Source of the DNA: Apodospora peruviana
Taxonomy: Eukaryota; Ascomycota; Sordariomycetes; Sordariales; Lasiosphaeriaceae
DNA length: 64,000 nucleotides
Direction: 5' to 3'
Assembly: GCA_033439685.1 (NCBI GenBank)
Contig: JAUEDM010000002.1
Coordinates: 6,014,001 to 6,078,000 of the forward strand
In this document: positions 46,592 through 58,249 of the stretch, one piece after another
Numbering within the stretch: position 1 is the first letter of the stretch
How the letters are laid out: every line of letters begins with the position of its first letter
Position numbers and translations under genes: made by a program
Notes under the pieces: model-generated
Database searches by the model: none
The model's input: only the letters and a program-made list of their open reading frames with translations
Told to the model about the DNA's origin: nothing

Positions 46592-49500
46592 TCACCAGTA
46601 AAGCTCCCACCCTTTCCAGCGTTCTCGGGGTTCACCTTTGCCGCCCCCCTCATCCCAGTCCGGTGCGAAGTCGAGCCGCACAACGCTGAAGGACCCCTTG
46701 TCGCCGGATACTCGGACCTGGACGTCCTCTCTGGCCGTCGAGTCGAGATCGTCGTCAATCAGCGGCACCCGTCGAGTACCGGACTGTCGCCGCCAGGTTT
46801 GGAGCCGAACGTCGCGCACGGTGCCCGATAGCACCAGCGAGGCGTCCGAGATCGGCCCGAAACGGTCCGTCCCGCGAGTGACGGATTGGGCGACCACCAC
46901 CTGGAACCGCTGCACCGTGTCCTTGAGCAGCTGCAGGTTGTAAAAGGACCCCGGGGTTGATGCCCACGACCACGTCGGAGCGACGTGCTTGTCCAACCCT
47001 GCGCCGGCGGCGGCCTCTGGCCGTCGTGGCCAGGCGCTGAAAGGCACCGTAGGCTCCCGGACCTGCCAGGCCAAGTTATGAGCTAGCGACTCTTTCCAGT
47101 GGCCGGCCAGGTACTCCGAGTCGCCGCCGCTGCGGGAGCCTGAGCTGTAAAGGGTTCTCGCAATGCCCGCAAAGGCGGCCAGACGGTCCTTCTCATAGGT
47201 GAGACGCAGCTGCGAGTATGCGGACACGAGCCCGTAAAAGTCGGCGTACAAGGATCCTTCCTGTTCTTCGTCATTGTCGGGGTCTTCTCTGTGCCGCCCG
47301 CTACGGTAGCTGTCGTCTTTGGCCCGAAATTCGGTCCCGGATCGCCCGACGGCGTCACCCTGCTTGACTGTGCCCCTGTTGGAGCCCCGTGCGTGCGCCT
47401 CGCCGCACTCACAGGCGTACTTCTCGCGACACTCCCACACCAGCTCGTCCTGCGCAAAGTGTACCACACGCGCGGACAGCAGCCGCTCCTGAAACACCCA
47501 CGCGCGGGTGAGGAGGGGGAGGCCGTCGGGATCAAACTTGGAGAAGGCGCCGTGGGGCAGGCAACGCCGGATGAAGAGCCGTGCGAATTCGTCCTCGCGG
47601 CCGTCTCCTAGCGGCGGTCCTTTTGGCTGCTTCTTCAGCTCGGTGTAGCAGTACCCGGCGACTGGCTGCTCTCCCGGCCCCCGGAAGAGGCCAAAGCTGC
47701 CGTCTGAACCTGCCGTGGCGGCGATGGTCAGATGCGCCTCGCTGTAGACCTCGGCCATCTTAGCCGCTTCGCGGAGCCAGTCGTCCTGGTCGTCCTGGAC
47801 GATGCAGAGCGAGTCGATCCAGAGGTATCGGCTACCTAGCCGCCGAGTGACCTTGACGGCGTCTTGGAACGTTTGCGTCAGTTCCTCGAATTTTATACCC
47901 TCCGTTCTTAGGTCGAGCGTGTCCTTCGTTGTGGTTATCAGCTGCAGCTTGCCCCAGCAGTGGCTCAGAGCAACATACTGGCCGACCTCGCCGTCTTGGG
48001 AGACATAGAGTCGAAGGTCTGCATCAAGTTCCAGGTCCGAACGATCCGGCAGCTTGCCCACATCGAGCACCCGCGTGGGCAGCCGGGGCATGTTACCGCC
48101 TGTAACAGTCACGGGAGGAGGTCGTCGTCGTCGTCTCTGACGGCATTTGTGGTCCCGCTCGCAAACTTCGAGGCGGGACTTTGTCCAAGCCACGGCTCGT
48201 TCGAGGTCTCGAATACCGCCCGTTTGTGTGCGCGGCGCGATCCCAATCCAGGGCACACGACCCGAGGAGGAAATCTGGAGCATGGATCCGAGAGCTTCCT
48301 CCAATTCCTGTTGGTGTGTTGCTTCTGCGCGTCAAAAAAAAAAGTTCTAGTTAGCAAACTTCCGTGACCATTCATACTTCCTTGTTGATCCCAAGGTGGT
48401 GCTTGAGCTGATGCACGACTTACTCTCCCAGTACACCTCAAAGGTGCCAGCGCCACCTGTTGACTCCTCCTGCTCGCTTTGCCATTGAAGAAATGTCCGA
48501 TGGACGGGGTAATCCATGTCTCCCAGCTCGTAGTGCACCTCCAACACCGCCGCCGCTGGCGGCTGTTTCGAGTCCCCGGCGGTCGACCGGGCCCCCATCT
48601 TGATCCTGTTGGGGTCCATAAACTCTGCTGCTTGCAACAACAAGGAGCAAGAGGAGCAGCCCGCCGCGCTCTGCCTCAGCTGCGCGGTATCAAGAGACCA
48701 CCATGCGCTCCGAGTCGTCGTCGGCTTGCTCGGGCGGCGGTGGTGCTGTCCGCAGACGGAGCAGCTGTACTCGTCTAGGACAAACGAGCGGACGTTTTTG
48801 AGGTCCGTCGGAAAGAGTCGGTCGGATTCGATGTCTCGGCGTGAGTGCAAGTTGTACGTCTTGACCTCCCCAACGATGGGCAGCCCCGCCAACCCGTCCC
48901 CGTGGCTGGTGCTTTTGTTTTCACGGCCCCCGGTCCGGGACCCTAAGCTCGGTTCTTTAACAAATCTCGGAAGGCTGGGATACCGCCGCTGGAAGATCTG
49001 ATAAAAGTCTCGCGGTATCCGTGTGATTTTGAACATGTGGAGCCAAGACGCTGCATCTCGTGCTGTGGTCGTGGTCATCTCGGTGTCCGAGCCAGCGACC
49101 CCCTTCAGTTGTCGTCTGTCAAAGACCTCCTCATCCAGGGAGAGGCCAGCGAGGATGCGATCCATGTCGGTTTCCCTGATATCCCGTGCTTCTCCGCGGA
49201 TATTGCTCATCAGCTGCTTCAGAAAAGCCTTGGGGCACTTGGTAAACGGGCTGTTGCCGCCGCTGCTGCCGGTACCCGAGTGCCCTAGTTCCGGCTCCTC
49301 CATTCTCCAATTTTCTCGCTGCTGGTGCAAGAACCGGCTCAGCTCGACAGACTCGTCGTGGGTGGTGAGAAAGAGCTGCCCGGCAAAGAGGTTCAGCAGT
49401 CGAACCAGTGGCCGGGGAGCGACCCAGCCCGGAGGGAGCGGCGGGACGGTAAATAGCGTGAGGTCGTCGACTACCTGGCTCGAGAGGCTTGTCCGAGGAG

Positions 49501-52500
49501 CGTACAGGTGGAGAGTCACCGCGCTGTGCTCGCGAACCAAGTAGAGCAGACTGTCCACTTCCCAGGGACTGAAAATGACCAGCCGCTCCGCCCGCTGTCC
49601 GGCTGATGGGTCGACGGAGCGGGTCACGATCCACTGCACTGGCCGCTGGTACTTATCGGACACGAAGCCCAATCCGCCCTTCACGGCCCGGACAAACTCG
49701 GCGGTCACGAGGAGACCGTCCGAGAACTGCTCGAGCTCGACGAGAGACGCGATGCTGGTGTTTCGGAACGCGGCCTCGAATGCCGGCTGGAACGCATCGG
49801 AACCCGCAGGGATCTCGCCCGTGCGCACAAAGAACTCCACGTCGCGGTGGATGACCGGCTGGTGTGCTACCATGGCATGTAACGCCTCCACGACCATCTG
49901 CTGCTCTTCTTCCTGCTCCTGCTCCGTCGACATTTCTCGTTCCTGCTCCTCCCGGAGAGGGAGGAGCGCGCCGGCGCCGCTCGTCCCAGCAATAATGCCC
50001 AGATCTTCGCACTGCCGGCGGATGAGCCTGGCCTCGGGGGGGGGAGGCTGCAGCCCACAGCCCCGCGAGCGGGGGGACAGTCTCGAGCGTGTCGCCGCCG
50101 GCGGTGGGGACACGCGCCGGATAATACCGCTCCCGCAGAGATCGAGCCTCGTCCTCGAGGTACATTGTGGCCATCTCGGGGTGTGTCGTGATAGACCCCG
50201 TAAGGCCCCCATTATCGGCGGACATGGCCTTCGCTCGCCGCAAAGCCTCCTGCTGGCGACAGTGTCGCCCGCCGTGCTTGGCCCACTGATAGCCTGACCT
50301 CTCCAGCCGTAGGAATGTCTCCCATGTCGACCAGGTGATCAGGTGAACTTTTGTGATGGGGTCGTCGGTCTGGAAGCCGGGGACGCTTTGGATGGCCCTT
50401 ATGACTTCGTCTGGGATGAAGAAGCAGAGAGACTGCCCGTTTCCTAGTTTTCTCATGCGCATACATGCTATAATTCGTATTTTGCAGAGACACCTGTTAG
50501 CTATCCCCTGCAACGGAACGGAGAATTGAGAGGGGAAAATGAACAAGATGAAATAATGGAATGAGACTATAACGACGGTCAGTAGAGGCGTCTCTTACCC
50601 TGCATGAGCTTGTCTTTCACGAGTCGAGGACCCAGCATGACAGCGGCTCGATAGTAATCCGGAAGGGCCAAGTCGGTGCCACGTGTGTGGGCTTCGTCGA
50701 AAAACACCAAGCAGTCCTCGGTATTCTCGCTGTACAGGCTCAACCAAAAGGGCTCAGGGTCTCGCTCCCTCGCAACCACGACGAGATTGTGCGTGTCGTC
50801 AAAAGTAATGACAGCATCGGCCCTGTCGCGCGGGACCATTGCCAGCCACTTCCTGGCGACGGTGATGTTGTCCTCGAGAAACTGCGCGCCAACGTCGAGG
50901 ATGACATGGATTGGCATGTCGTCTTGGCTGTTGTTGTTCACCACGCTTCGGAGGAGCGAGTCCGCCGTCGAGTTCGCATCCCGGGGAAGGACGTGGATGC
51001 GGTTCTCGTCACGCATCACACAATCCAGCACCGAGGCGTTAGTGTGACGCTGTTCCTTGAGGTCCCAGAATTGGATGGCGCACGGAAGGAGGGAGTTGGC
51101 GTCCCTGGTCCCGCTGAACCCTCGGAGGGGTCGCCCCCTGTCCCCCGTGAGGTTCCAACCGGATGCTGACAGCTTCTTGGCGAACTCTTTGATCTCGCGG
51201 GGGAAGAGGATGTTGGATAAGTAATAGTCGGCCACGTCCTTGTTGTATCGGAGGGGGCCAAAGATGTCCTTCTCGCATGAGCCTCGGTCTTGGAGATTCA
51301 CTGCCTGAAGCGTCAAGGGAAGACCCTGAACCTCCCAGTTCTCTCCGTCTGACTCAGCCACCCACTTTTCGTACACCATGTTGCCTCGATCCTCGGCTCG
51401 CAGATGGCTGAATACACTGTCGAGTGCCGAGTTGCTGAGCCCCTCGCAGTAGTAGCTGATGCACGACAAGACGATGACGACGTCGGGGTGTGTGAACTCG
51501 GCGCGTGGTGCGGGCAGGTCCTTGGCGCGATACGGCACGGCGAGCCCTGTGGGAGGGCTCCGATTATGGAACAGCCCGAAATTGACTCGCCACCGCTGGC
51601 CAAGACAGAATCCCAAGACACCGCCGGCAAAGAGCCCTCGCAGGAGGAGCAGCGGTCGCTGATCGTGCTTCACTGGAAACCGTGCCTCCATGGCGGAGAT
51701 GTCCTGGGCCATGGGTTGCTGCTGTGTGACAAATCTCAGAAAGGCCTCTTGGTGCTCTGCAGGGCACAGCGGAATGGAGGCAAAGGCTTCTTGTCTGCCC
51801 CCAAGGCATATGTTTCGGGCCACGGTATGGAGGAGCATGGAAATGCTGGTGGAGTCCAACATTCTGAACTTAAGCAAGACGCTATGGAAGTTGGCATCAT
51901 TGCCCTCGCTTTTGCTCTCTCCTCGTCCTAGTCCCTTGATTGCGACTTGGACGGCTCCAAGCACGGCCTGGATGATCTGCCAGCGCTGGGGGCTGAAGTC
52001 GATATCGATCTGCGGCCCTATAGAGTAGGTGAGTTCGAAACCAGCGTCAAACACCTCGTCGCTCTCGTCGACAATGTCCCAAGCGCTCTTTTCAACCTCG
52101 GCTTTGGCTTGCAAGACAGTCCTCCCCAGCGCCTCGCGTCCTGCGTTTCCAGAGAGCAGGCACTCAATGCCCCAGAGCTCCATGGACAGGATGTGGTCCA
52201 GCTGCACGAGCAAGACGCCCCGGCCCGCCATGCATTGCCGCTTTTTGGCCGCCATCTTGGCCAGCTGCCCGGCGTCGGGCTTCAGCTGCCTCGAGAAGGG
52301 CAAGGTGTAGACCTGCCGGCCTAACAGACCGCCCAGCTTCGTGCAGAGGGTGTGCATCATCTGCTGGAACTGCGGCCTGGTGACGATGACGCGGACGATT
52401 TGCGTGCCGTCCGCCAGCGCGGCCGCCACGATGGGGACAATCACCGACGACTTGCCCTCGCCCATGTTGAGCTGCATGACGGCGTTGCGGACCGTGGCCG

Positions 52501-55500
52501 AGTCGTCGTCGCCGCGCCTCATGGCGGACGCGATCCTGTATTGTGTCGGGCGGATGAGCAGCTCGTTCTCGACCTCGAAGAGGAGATACTCGGGATGCTC
52601 CAGGGGGTCCCAGCCCTGATGTCCCGTATTCTCCATCTCCCGGGCCAGCAGCTTGAATTTGGCCGAAGCAAAGAGCAACGCCAGCCGCTGCGCGCGCTGG
52701 AGCAGCGCGATGGATCTTGCATATTCCACCAGCGCCCGCCTCCAGTTGTCTGGCAAGCGTTCGTGGCGCTGCAGCCTTTCGAGTAGACTCGCTGGCGTGA
52801 TTCTGGGCCACCATGGCGGCGCATAACGCGTGACGCCCCGGCGACGACGGCCTTTGGTGTGCGGTATGTGGACGAGTGAGGCGACGATGGCAGCGCCCGT
52901 ATGCGCGACCGCTTTTTGGCATTGTTGCAGGTGTGCGTCTAGTTCGCCTCCCAGCTGCTCCTTTTCCACGTCGGCTCTGAGCGATGCCGGACTGTGATCC
53001 TTTGAATCGAGCAGGCTTTCGAGACTGCTTCGCAGTTCCTCGACGTAAGATTTCCTGTGGGGGGGGGCCAGGTCGACGTCAACCAGATTGTCCAGGGCGC
53101 CCAGAAGCTGCTCAGTTTGCGGCTGTATCTTGTACGGCTCTCTGGGCGCTAGATGGTCTGGGAAGGCCGCCGCCGTAACTGTCGGAATTTGGGGAGGGGC
53201 TAGATGCTCCATGAGGAAGCTCAGCGATAGGTTCCTGAACTCCTGGTGTGTGGCGTATCGCTCGACAAGTAGTGTCGGGGTGGCTAGGCCGTCGCTCGCG
53301 CTCGACTCCGCCAGGATTTCGAAACCTTGAGAGGCCTCAATGACACCTCGAATGTAGTCCATATGCTGTGTATTGCATATCCACGAGCGGAACTGAGCTC
53401 TGATCTCTGGCATCAGTTCATTCATATCGAGCCAGGCGTTGTACATAGAACTGTCAGCGACAACTGGGTTGTCGCACAGGCCCTGTTGCTCCAGCTCTTC
53501 GACGAGCTGGCCAATAATCCCGTGTAGTTCACTTCTGGGGTCGTCGTCGTCAAAGTACGAACAAAAGTCTCCGCGAGAGGAACGAATCTTGAATGCGGCC
53601 AGCCATTCGAGATCAAATGGCATCAATACTGTGCCATGCGTCAAATTCAGAGGGGCTGGCGCTTCGGTGACGTCCGAGTGCTCGAGGCGCTGCGGACGAG
53701 CGGTGGGAGAAAGAGCGAAACACAAGAGAATCTGCATGATTTGGCTGTCTGCTTCCTTGGCAAAACTCAGCGCAGCAAAGTACATCATTATGTCATACTT
53801 GTCACCGCAGCTCTCCTCGGTCATGTTGTTTTGCGTGAGCCATTCATGAACCCTCCCCCATGACCTCCTCAAGGTGACTGCTAGAGGCCCCAGCCAACGG
53901 AGGTCGAAACCGAGCGGCAGCTCGCCTGAGAGTCCTGGTACATCTACTTCTCGATATTCTCCGGGGAGCCAGGAGGGTGATTCGGGTATACGGCATCCTA
54001 GCACGGTCGCGAGCTTGAGGATGGACGCCGGTAGGATGCGCTCCGTTAGTCTGTCCTGCCGGTGGTCAGAAAGAACAGCCACGAGCCGGCGAGCCATTTC
54101 GGCAGACTTTCGACTGTCTGAGTCGTCACGCCCACCGTAGATACGATCGTGGCTGTCTGACGACATTTCCCGGTCTGCCCCGGGTGGTCGTAGAAACGCT
54201 TGCCTAATAAACGACCGCTTGGCTAGTGAGAGGTTCGGCGTTGCTTGTCCCTTTAAATCACCGCGTTCATGCAGAAAGCACATCTCTGAATCGCGAGACT
54301 CGTCTATTAGTTCTTCTGCTGTCATGTGTAGCTCGTCGCTTTGCGCGAGTGCTGATATTTGGCGCCATTTGACTGTCTGGATCTCCCGTGCCATAACAGG
54401 CACAAGCGTACGCAAAGGACTAAGCAAGCAAATCCGATGTAGCATGTCCAAGTCACTTCCCGTGCCGGTGCTTGATGAATTTCTCACCAACGAGCGAACT
54501 AGACCCGATCTAAGGATCCAGAGAGCCTGCTCGGTACCGGTGTGGCCAGAGAGAGCGTCCGGGAGGAAATGAGAGGTAGCCGCCTGCAGGAAGCACAGAT
54601 GCAGCTCACTTCGAAGGGACGCTGACCCCTTCAAGACACCTGGGAGCTCTTTTAGACGGTACATGTGGTGTTTAACAAGCGGTTGGGCTGGGCTGGGCAC
54701 TAGGTAGACAGAGGTGTAGCCAGCCACCTCCGCAACAAATGTCGGCTCCCCCTCCGGAACCAGCACAGATCGCCGTGCAGGCGTTCCTCCTAGACTCTCT
54801 TTCATACGCAGTACCAGCTTACTTCGCAGCCCATGAAGGGTTCCCAAGGACTGATCCTCATCAACCATGAAGCCAGCGTACTGGTCTGATTCGATGCTAG
54901 CTTCGCCCTGGCGTAGGCTGAACTTAATTTGGTACCGAGGCAGATGAATGCTGAGCCTTGAAATTTGGGGTTCCCACGCCAGTTGGATATGCGTTGGTAT
55001 TTCGATGGGACGGAAGATTTGGGAGATGGCAGCAGCTGTGTCGCTTCGGATGTCAATGTGCACGAGCTCTCCTCCACTTTGGCCCCGAGCCTGAATCCGG
55101 AGATGGCCGTTCCCATGCTTGTGCAAGTAGAGACGCAGCATGTTCCAGTCCCTGCTGCTCCCGGGCGCGTCCCTCCAAGTATCTCTGGCGGGCCGAAACT
55201 CGATCATCCCGTAATCGCCATCCGGCGCACCCGGCATCATGAGCCTCTCATCACTGGCGTGCACAAGCCAGTGGGTATAACCAGACACCAGACCATCTGG
55301 AAAGAGCCCTACTAGCATTGATTCCGGAATGAGCTCGCAATCTCGTCCGTCTTTCACAGACCGTACTATCCACTCATCCCCATTCGTGGCCAAGTGCACC
55401 TCGTGTCCCAGATGGTTGGTCTGATACTTCATCCCCGTGAGCATGCTGGGCGCCACCCGGAGGACAACGTCTCCGAACAGCCGTTCGTAGAGGGGGTGAG

Positions 55501-57850
55501 ACCGGATGCTTTGGGGCATGACGGAAAGCGGTTGTCCGTTGACTAGGAGCGATCCCGTCAGCAGGTTGTACTGGAATCGGCATGGTCGTTCGCCGGAGAA
55601 AACCACGGAATCGCACGCCATGACATGCATGTGCTGCCGGCTTGGACTATGCCAGGAAGTCTGTCGGCTCCCGCACCCGGACCATATATCTCGTATGGCA
55701 ACATCGAGGTGGTTGCAGTGTGGTGGATGGCGAGCGATGGCCTCGCGGAGGAGAGGTTCGGCTTGAAACGAGAGCGAGCGCCACCTGTGAAGCAAGAGAA
55801 CTACCAGTCGGTCGCCCAAGTAGCAATTTTCCGCGGCGATATTTTCGGCAACCATCATGGAAGCCTCCAGCATCAAGTGCGCAGGCGACGGCCACTCAGA
55901 GGTATTCTCCCCCAGAACCATGCTGCGGAGCCGGTCACTGCCCAGGTCAAACGTCGCGTGGCACAAGAGAGCCACTATGAGAGTCTGTCGGCCAATTTCT
56001 TTTCGCTCTGCATCCCCATTTATCGTTTCTAATTTCTGCCGCAGCTCGCGAGCGAAGCGAATCGTCTTGTTGCGAATTACCCCGAGGCAGCCGAGACAGC
56101 GATCCGCCACGAGAGGGCTGGGGGTGAGGGAGAGCAGTCGCAGGACGAGCAAGAGAAAGATGCACCAGGCAATATAGCACTCGCGGTTGTCCTGGATCCT
56201 CGCCACTGCCCTGCTCAAGCTGCCCACTAAGGCAAGGCCGAACGCCTCATCGGCTAACCAGGAGTGTGCCACACGAAGCGGGCCCGCGTCGTGGCGCCGA
56301 CCGGCCTGGTTCGCGGCTTGTAAAAGCAGATACAGCGTCTCGATCTTGTTGAAATCAAGAACCGGGACAGCCAGCTGGATGAGGACATTGAGCCACTGCA
56401 ATGCAACGCCAGCTCTCATGTTGCCAAACGCCTTGAATTCCTCAAGCCCCATATTCCGTGGACACTCGGAGAGGCTGGCCATGACATCGTTCAACGAGTG
56501 TGATGTCTGGCAGATCCAGGGCTTCAGAGAGGAGTCAGCCCCTGCGGATGGCAGGTAGAGATACGAGGGCGATGAGGACGCCTGTAGCAGCAGCTCTGGA
56601 ATCTCGGAAACGCTTCGCTTGAACTTGGTATCGTACATGTCGTAGTGGTAGTAGTGCTGCTTGATAATTGTGGCTTCGTCGGCGTTCTCCATCCCCACGA
56701 GATCCTCGTCATTCTCAAATACAAATGACGAGGCTAAGCGGAACCGGCCATTTGGAGAGCAAGCAAAGATGGGATCTTGGAGTATCTCGTCGATGATGAA
56801 GTGGCTCTCGGGATATCTAAACTTTGCCGTGGCAAGGCCATTCCGAAAGCGGCTACGGCTTCCCTCGCGGCCTGCCAGCGCAAAGAGGACATGGAGGGTC
56901 GCGTCCCTCCAGGACCGGATGATATCAGGGACCAAAATCTCAAAGACCATGGCTTTCGCCGTCAAATCCTCCTCGGGAAGGGGCAGGTGTAAGGCTTGGA
57001 TCCTCAGCCGTCCGATCTGCTTCTCAATCTCCTTTTCGGAATGGCACCTTCGACATCTGCCCCGCCAGAATTGGAGCCTCCAATCTAGTCCAGTTCTACA
57101 CCCTTGATGGCGTTGTTGCATGGTGTTTTCCAGCGACATTCTCAGCTGCTCGTACTGCTTCTTGTTCTTTTCCAATTCGAGCAACTTTTTACGCGTTGCA
57201 ACCAAAGTCCGGGCTTTTATTCGATCGTGGAATGACTTCAGAGTCGGCGACTGCTCGTAGAAGCGGAGAGCGAATGAACCCTGTGTCAATAGGCTTCCTG
57301 TTCTCCATTCCCAGGGCGAGGCCCCCAAAGAAGGAGCTCCCTGGTCTCTGTGCTGGAGGTACTCTTCGATACTTGCCAATCGAAGTAACTGCTCCCTCTT
57401 GGGCAGGACCAGCGAATGCAGAATGTGTGCTGGAATTCCTGTGGCGTAGTCGCGAAGAAGAGGGTAGATAGTGGTCGCGTACTTGTCGCATTCGACCCAC
57501 AGCTCCATCATATTGAGGATCGTGTGCGAGAACGCTTCCGGGTTGTCTTGGTAAGCACGGGCAGCCTCCTCGCTGTACCGGAATATCAGATCCTTGAGCG
57601 ATGTCATGCGGGCGCTGGTGAAAACACTGTTGCGCGGGGCGCCGGCGGACTCGACATCGTGCGACGAGTTCAAGTTCCCACCGTTCAGAATATCAGGCCC
57701 ATGGGGGATGGCATATAGATTTCCCTTAAATGTTATCCACCGCCGCAGCTGGCGCCGTCGTCGATGCCAACGAGTTGGCTGGCCCCGCCAATTCCGACAA
57801 TGTGGGCGATAGCGAGGGTGATGGTGGTGCTTGTTTCCGCCTCCTGCCAT
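46592..57850 (-). CDS. Giant DUF3638/DUF3645 ATPase-like protein fused to a HET domain (C-terminal half of a split system); one homopolymer frameshift
   Basis: Three exons (57850-50599, 50467-48424, 48324-46592) total 11,029 nt, one nt more than a whole number of codons. The discrepancy falls at a run of nine G (C on the coding strand) at 50036-50044, where the frame shifts by one. With eight it would be about 3,675 aa. The DUF3638 region has a Walker-A-like LNMGEGKSS (about residue 1790) and a DExD-like VDESDE (about 1925). DUF3645 and a conserved C-terminal region (ACMRMRKLGNGQS) follow. In the same open frame comes a HET part: a Cys-pair N-terminal segment (CSVCG, then GCSSCSLLL), YVALSHCWG, YLWIDSLCIVQDD and TRAWVFQERLLSARV. 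The usual N-terminal DUF6606 part is absent and is encoded by the divergent gene at 58250. Fungal DUF3638 proteins are sometimes labelled ubiquitinyl hydrolase; true activity is unknown. Confidence 0.85.
50036..50044 (-). other. Frame-changing run of nine G/C inside the giant gene
   Basis: Upstream sequence is coherent in one frame up to the run, and downstream sequence is coherent in the next frame. A single inserted base here accounts for the whole gene's length remainder. It may be a sequencing error or a real mutation. Confidence 0.75.
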
Positions 57851-58249
57851 TATGTGAGCTTCCCTTCTTTTTCTTTCTTTTTTCTTTCTCCTTTGAATTC
57901 GTTACAAATGCTGAGTGCCGACAAAATTAGAATGCTTTCGTGCTTCCCTCATCTGAAAATTGCCTCGAGTTCAAAGCAAAGAGGCGGGGACGGAGACATA
58001 TCTGGCAGATTACGGTAGTGCTGCACAGAGAGTCAGCACAATGCTCAGCCACACCCACATTGCTGCCCAACTGTGAAGACGGCGAATGAATACTGCAGAC
58101 TCGGGCACTACTGGCCACGGGAGTTACCGTCTTGTACTTCGCACTAGCTGCGCAAGTCAGCATCAATTAACCCCGTAGATATTCGGTTTTTTCCCACCCG
58201 CCACCTTCTGCAACTATCGCGCCCTTGAACGGCGCTGGCATCAGTTAAT
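57851..58249. promoter_or_regulatory. 399-bp bidirectional promoter region between the split HET genes
   Basis: The two start codons face away from each other across 399 bp. A CT-rich tract (about 57864-57893) lies next to the leftward gene. No clear TATA box is seen on either side. The arrangement suggests coordinated expression of the two halves (inference). Confidence 0.5.

Noticed and set aside
51404..52786. Long plus-strand open frames opposite the DUF3638 coding region (for example 51404-51931 and 52352-52786)
   Set aside because: They are antisense shadows of a GC-rich coding sequence and carry no family resemblance.
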